NCBI GenBank assembly: GCA_030673995.1
Contig: DAOUYU010000120.1
Location: 1 to 5,578 of the forward strand
Source of the DNA: Candidatus Aminicenantota bacterium
Lineage (GTDB): Bacteria > Acidobacteriota > Aminicenantia > Aminicenantales > Aminicenantaceae
Length of the DNA: 5,578 nucleotides
Reading direction: 5' to 3'
Positions within the stretch are counted from its first letter, which is position 1. The number at the start of each line of letters is the position of its first letter. Below are positions 5,381-5,578 of the stretch, in pieces. The position numbers were made by a program, and so were the translations under genes. A model generated the notes under the pieces. The model had not been told where the DNA came from. It ran no database searches and worked only from the letters and a program-made list of their open reading frames with translations.

Positions 5381-5420
5381 GGGTACAGTGGAAAAAAAGG
5401 GGACAGGCTCACTGCTGTCC
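5381..5420. repeat. Second REP-like copy with GGGGACAGGCT motif
   Basis: GGGTACAG (5381-5388), an A-rich spacer and AAAAAAGGGGACAGGCT (5393-5409) repeat the order found at 993-1017 (GGGGACAG, A6, GGGGACAGGCT). GGACAG (5401-5406) pairs with CTGTCC (5415-5420) around an 8-base loop, a smaller hairpin than the left copy. Both copies are in the same orientation and bracket the minus-strand gene cluster. No U-run follows, so it is unlikely to be a terminator. Confidence 0.7.
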
Positions 5421-5578
5421 GGTTGTTGAATTTCGAAATCCTTACAACTCCAATTAATACAGTCATTTACAGCAGGTTTTCGCCGTAATCGATTTGAACA
5501 GGATTTTATGATATGGTCACTCATCTGTCAATGTGTCACTGATGTATCTGAGCGAGCACACTGATGGGAAGGAGTGGC
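5421..5578. other. Right-edge region with no assigned gene
   Basis: I see no recognisable gene here. A plus-strand frame from an ATG at 5542 (MYLSEHTDGKEW) runs off the window without a ribosome site, and a GGAAGGAG at 5567-5574 could serve a gene beginning just past the edge. CACTGATG occurs twice (5537-5544 and 5559-5566). The evidence is too slight to call a coding sequence. Confidence 0.3.

Noticed and set aside
5433..5562. Plus-strand open frame (..FRRNRFEQDFMIWSLICQCVTDVSERAH) near the right edge
   Set aside because: About 43 codons, ends in TGA, no convincing start or ribosome site, no recognised motif.

Overview
The window comes from an AT-rich bacterial genome that I cannot place below domain level. 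A GAF/SpoIIE-type phosphatase, TTG starts, a REP-like GGGGACAGGCT element and the dispersed 'CATTGCGAGGAGCG' type repeat suggest an environmental bacterium, possibly from an uncultured lineage. This is an impression, not an identification.

Layout, left to right. (1) 1-855, plus strand: the 3' end of a signalling phosphatase, with the tail of a GAF domain followed by a complete SpoIIE/PP2C (RsbU-like) domain. (2) 856-1126: a convergent intergenic region full of repeats. It holds a 24-bp-period tandem repeat, then a nested palindrome about 148 bp long whose inner hairpin can serve as a bidirectional terminator. (3) 1127-5281, minus strand: five genes transcribed right to left. They are an NCS1/CodB-like permease, a DUF1177 protein starting 4 bp after it, a wHTH-nucleotidyltransferase (MNT) gene overlapping a HEPN gene, and an AroM-family gene. 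(4) 5282-5578: a weak promoter candidate, a second REP-like motif, and an unassigned right edge.

Functional reading. The permease, DUF1177 protein and AroM protein look like one metabolic unit: uptake of a nucleobase-, hydantoin- or amide-like small molecule, then processing by a putative hydrolase-like DUF1177 protein and an Asp/Glu-racemase-like AroM protein with Cys100 and Cys188. The substrate cannot be read from sequence. This poorly characterised set is the best candidate for an undescribed pathway.

The MNT/HEPN pair is a toxin-antitoxin-like module sitting between the DUF1177 and AroM genes. It is more AT-rich than its neighbours and has its own strong promoter (TTGACA, 17 bp, TACACT). 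A perfect 18-bp palindrome and a degenerate copy 22 bp away cover that promoter, which suggests autorepression by the MNT protein's winged helix. A near-direct repeat at the DUF1177 stop and at the AroM start suggests the module was inserted into an older DUF1177-AroM junction. The HEPN protein lacks the usual His of the Rx4H motif, so its mechanism may depart from the HepT model.
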